Source: Candidatus Delongbacteria bacterium
GTDB lineage: Bacteria > UBA4055
DNA length: 8,131 bases
NCBI GenBank assembly: GCA_028702975.1
Contig: JAQVNT010000067.1
Coordinates: 1-8,131, forward strand
Direction: 5' to 3'
Positions 6,759 through 8,131 of this stretch are shown one piece after another. Within the stretch, counting starts at the first letter, position 1, and each line of letters opens with the position of its first letter. The position numbers were made by a program, and so were the translations under genes. The notes under the pieces are model-generated. The model was not told the origin of the DNA and made no database searches. It saw only the letters and a list, made by a program, of their open reading frames with translations.

Positions 6759-7879
6759 ACAGGAACAAGATAATATTTGCTGTTTTTGACACGCTCCACC
6801 ATGAGTACAGGGGTTACAAGGTCGCCCACAGCTTTCAAAAATTCGGTTTCGACGTTAAAGTAATAGGTATCAGATACGAAAATGATCAGCTTAAAGGCTG
6901 GGACGACATAGAGTATTCGAGGGTAAGGCTTTTTAAAAATCTGCCGCTGGTTCTAAACATGATGATATTCTGGATAAAGCTTTTCTTTATTCTCATTCGC
7001 GAGAAATGTACAGTATTCTATTCTCACGACATTTTTCCTCTTCTTCCTGTTTTTTTTGCGTCTAAACTTAAAAGGAAGCCTTATATCTACGATGCTCATG
7101 AATTCTGGCACGGGAACTCGCAGATCGAAAACAGGCCGATAGCTAAGAAATTCTGGATCAGTTACGAAAGGATATTTATTAAAGCAGCAAAAAAAGTCAT
7201 CACCGTATCCGAGCCTATTGCGAGAGAGCTGGAGCAGATATACGGGCTGGAAGAAGTTCGTGTATTTACGAACCTTCCACTGAAAAAAGAGATCCCTGAT
7301 AACAAAGATCTTCTTCACGAAACTCTCGGGATCGATAAAAATAAAAGGATCGTTCTGTATCAGGGTCATTTTCTCGTCAACAACGGCCTTGACGGTATTA
7401 TCAGATCATTCGTTAATGTTGATGAAGGCGCGGTTCTTGTCCTTATCGGAGACGGATCGGAAAAGAGCAGGCTCAAAGACCTTGCCGCTAAGCTCGGGAT
7501 CGGTCACAGGGTATATTTTGCAGGTCCTTTTCCTCACAGTGAACTTATTAATTACACAGTCTGTGCCTATGTCGGGCTGTGCCTGATAAAGAATTTCGGC
7601 AAAAGCTATTACTATTCCGCACCCAATAAAATGTTCGAGCTGATACAGGCCCAGGTTCCCCAGATCGCGTCTGACTTCCCGGAAATGTCGAGATATGTTA
7701 AAGGTTACCTCGTCGGGGAGGTTATAGATCCGGATAATGAGGAAAATATAGCTGAAACAATAAACGATTTACTTAATGACGACAAGAAATACAGCTCATA
7801 CAAAAGCAATTGCATAAAAGCCGGATCAGAACTTGTCTGGGAGAATATCGAGGACGAACTGGTGAAAATTGCGTACTAG
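6755..7879 (+). CDS. GT4-family (GT-B fold) glycosyltransferase
   Basis: A 374-residue glycosyltransferase of the GT-B fold. The N-terminal acceptor domain begins with the beta strand KIIFAVFDTLHHEYRG and contains YSHDIF (89-94) and YDAHEFW (112-118). A hydrophobic segment near 65-80 probably makes it a peripheral membrane protein at the inner face. ITVSEPIARELE marks the domain junction. The C-terminal donor domain shows VLYQGHF (200-206), IGDGSEK (231-237), VYFAGPFPHSEL, and APNKMFELIQAQVPQIASD with E295 as the nucleotide-sugar ribose ligand. The first Glu of the GT4 Ex7E pair is replaced by Tyr, common in the PNKxFEY subgroup. Donor and acceptor sugars are not deducible; the setting suggests an envelope glycan or glycolipid. 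The start must be the TTG that overlaps the upstream stop, because a TAA lies directly before it and the first strand follows at once. No good ribosome binding site is seen, so translation probably depends on the upstream gene. Confidence 0.88.
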   Translation: MNRNKIIFAVFDTLHHEYRGYKVAHSFQKFGFDVKVIGIRYENDQLKGWDDIEYSRVRLFKNLPLVLNMMIFWIKLFFILIREKCTVFYSHDIFPLLPVFFASKLKRKPYIYDAHEFWHGNSQIENRPIAKKFWISYERIFIKAAKKVITVSEPIARELEQIYGLEEVRVFTNLPLKKEIPDNKDLLHETLGIDKNKRIVLYQGHFLVNNGLDGIIRSFVNVDEGAVLVLIGDGSEKSRLKDLAAKLGIGHRVYFAGPFPHSELINYTVCAYVGLCLIKNFGKSYYYSAPNKMFELIQAQVPQIASDFPEMSRYVKGYLVGEVIDPDNEENIAETINDLLNDDKKYSSYKSNCIKAGSELVWENIEDELVKIAY

Positions 7880-7907
7880 GGTTCAACATTTATGATGACA
7901 ATGCGAT

Positions 7908-7913
7908 TATAAT
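7908..7913 (+). promoter_or_regulatory. possible -10 hexamer TATAAT before the CDP-alcohol phosphatidyltransferase gene
   Basis: A perfect TATAAT lies 41 bases upstream of the TTG start, in the only other real spacer of the window (7880-7954). The -35 side is poor: TCAACA at 7883-7888 is 19 bases away and matches TTGACA at four of six positions. The surrounding DNA is AT-rich, so chance is possible. No terminator hairpin for the glycosyltransferase gene is visible in this spacer. Confidence 0.35.
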
Positions 7914-7942
7914 TTATTATATTCTTATCTGAAATAAAGATC

Positions 7943-7950
7943 AAAGGCGG
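7943..7950 (+). promoter_or_regulatory. ribosome binding site AAAGGCGG supporting the TTG start at 7955
   Basis: The purine-rich AAAGGCGG ends four bases before a TTG. The frame is open upstream only to a TAA at 7910, and no ATG or GTG occurs before the first membrane segment, so this sequence decides the TTG as start. Confidence 0.55.
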
Positions 7951-7954
7951 AAAA

Positions 7955-8131
7955 TTGGATTCAAAGTATTATAATAAGGTCAATGCGATAACGGTATCAA
8001 GGATAATCCTTACACTTATAGGCGTTCTTCTGATATTCAGCGGAAATATCAAACTGCTGATAATCGCTTATGTCATAATGAGCCTTTCAGAAGTATCCGA
8101 CATTGTTGACGGTTATGTTGCTAGAAGGGAC
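7955..8131 (+). CDS. CDP-alcohol phosphatidyltransferase, N-terminal part (3' truncated)
   Basis: A frame of 59 codons open to the window edge, beginning with TTG. The protein starts with a short polar stretch and the typical NAITVSRIILTLIG entry (10-23), which corresponds to the N-x-[IL]T-x-x-R-I opening of PgsA-like enzymes. Hydrophobic segments at about 17-29 and 33-44 follow. The catalytic motif then begins with D49, D52, G53, A56 and R57 (SDIVDGYVAR), matching DxxDGxxAR of the family; the remaining GxxxDxxxD half lies beyond the window. Members transfer a phosphatidyl group from CDP-diacylglycerol to an alcohol such as glycerol-3-phosphate (PgsA), inositol phosphate or serine, in the cytoplasmic membrane. 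Which alcohol is used cannot be told from this part. It may have its own promoter, because 75 bases separate it from the glycosyltransferase gene, but read-through is possible. Confidence 0.85.
   Translation, partial: MDSKYYNKVNAITVSRIILTLIGVLLIFSGNIKLLIIAYVIMSLSEVSDIVDGYVARRD

Noticed and set aside
6953..7369. 138-codon open frame on the - strand
   Set aside because: It lies fully inside the glycosyltransferase gene, has no recognisable motif and no ribosome binding site that I can see; it is a shadow frame.
7880..7935. Terminator hairpin after the glycosyltransferase gene
   Set aside because: The ATTATAATTTATTAT stretch is only AT-rich and loosely symmetric, with no GC stem and no following T run.

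Overview
The window reads as an ordinary, tightly packed bacterial chromosome segment. It holds ten protein genes, all on the + strand. The first is cut by the left edge and the last by the right edge. I see no rRNA, tRNA, CRISPR array, insertion sequence or phage gene. The genome is moderately AT-rich, uses AGA and ATA codons freely, and reads TGA as stop in several start/stop overlaps. Purine-rich Shine-Dalgarno sequences precede most starts, which argues against a typical Bacteroidetes. A signal-peptide TPR protein and a degenerate NlpC/P60-type protein suggest a Gram-negative-like envelope. An uncultured lineage of the FCB or spirochaete kind would fit, but this is a weak guess.

Layout: (1) <2-1375, the C-terminal two thirds of a U32-family protein (RlhA/TrhP-type RNA hydroxylase relative). 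(2) An 83-base AT-rich spacer. (3) 1459-7879, seven genes with overlaps or gaps of at most 19 bases, probably one operon: a class V aminotransferase-fold enzyme (cysteine desulfurase-like), a secreted TPR protein, an inositol-monophosphatase-family enzyme (SuhB type), a SAM methyltransferase, a short DUF445 membrane protein, a single-pass membrane protein with an NlpC/P60-like domain that lacks the catalytic Cys, and a GT4 glycosyltransferase. (4) A 75-base spacer with a perfect TATAAT hexamer. (5) 7955->8131, the start of a CDP-alcohol phosphatidyltransferase. It opens with TTG and is cut off just after the first part of its catalytic motif.

No obvious single pathway unites the operon. The first part (U32 protein, desulfurase-like enzyme) hints at Fe-S or sulfur chemistry and RNA modification. 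The later part (DUF445, NlpC/P60-like protein, glycosyltransferase, phospholipid synthase) points to the envelope. The observations most worth a second look are the NlpC/P60-like pseudoenzyme, the half-length DUF445 protein and the uncharacterised class V enzyme with a Cys-Ser-Cys active-site loop. I found no convincing evidence for a new multi-gene defence, mobile or signalling system here.
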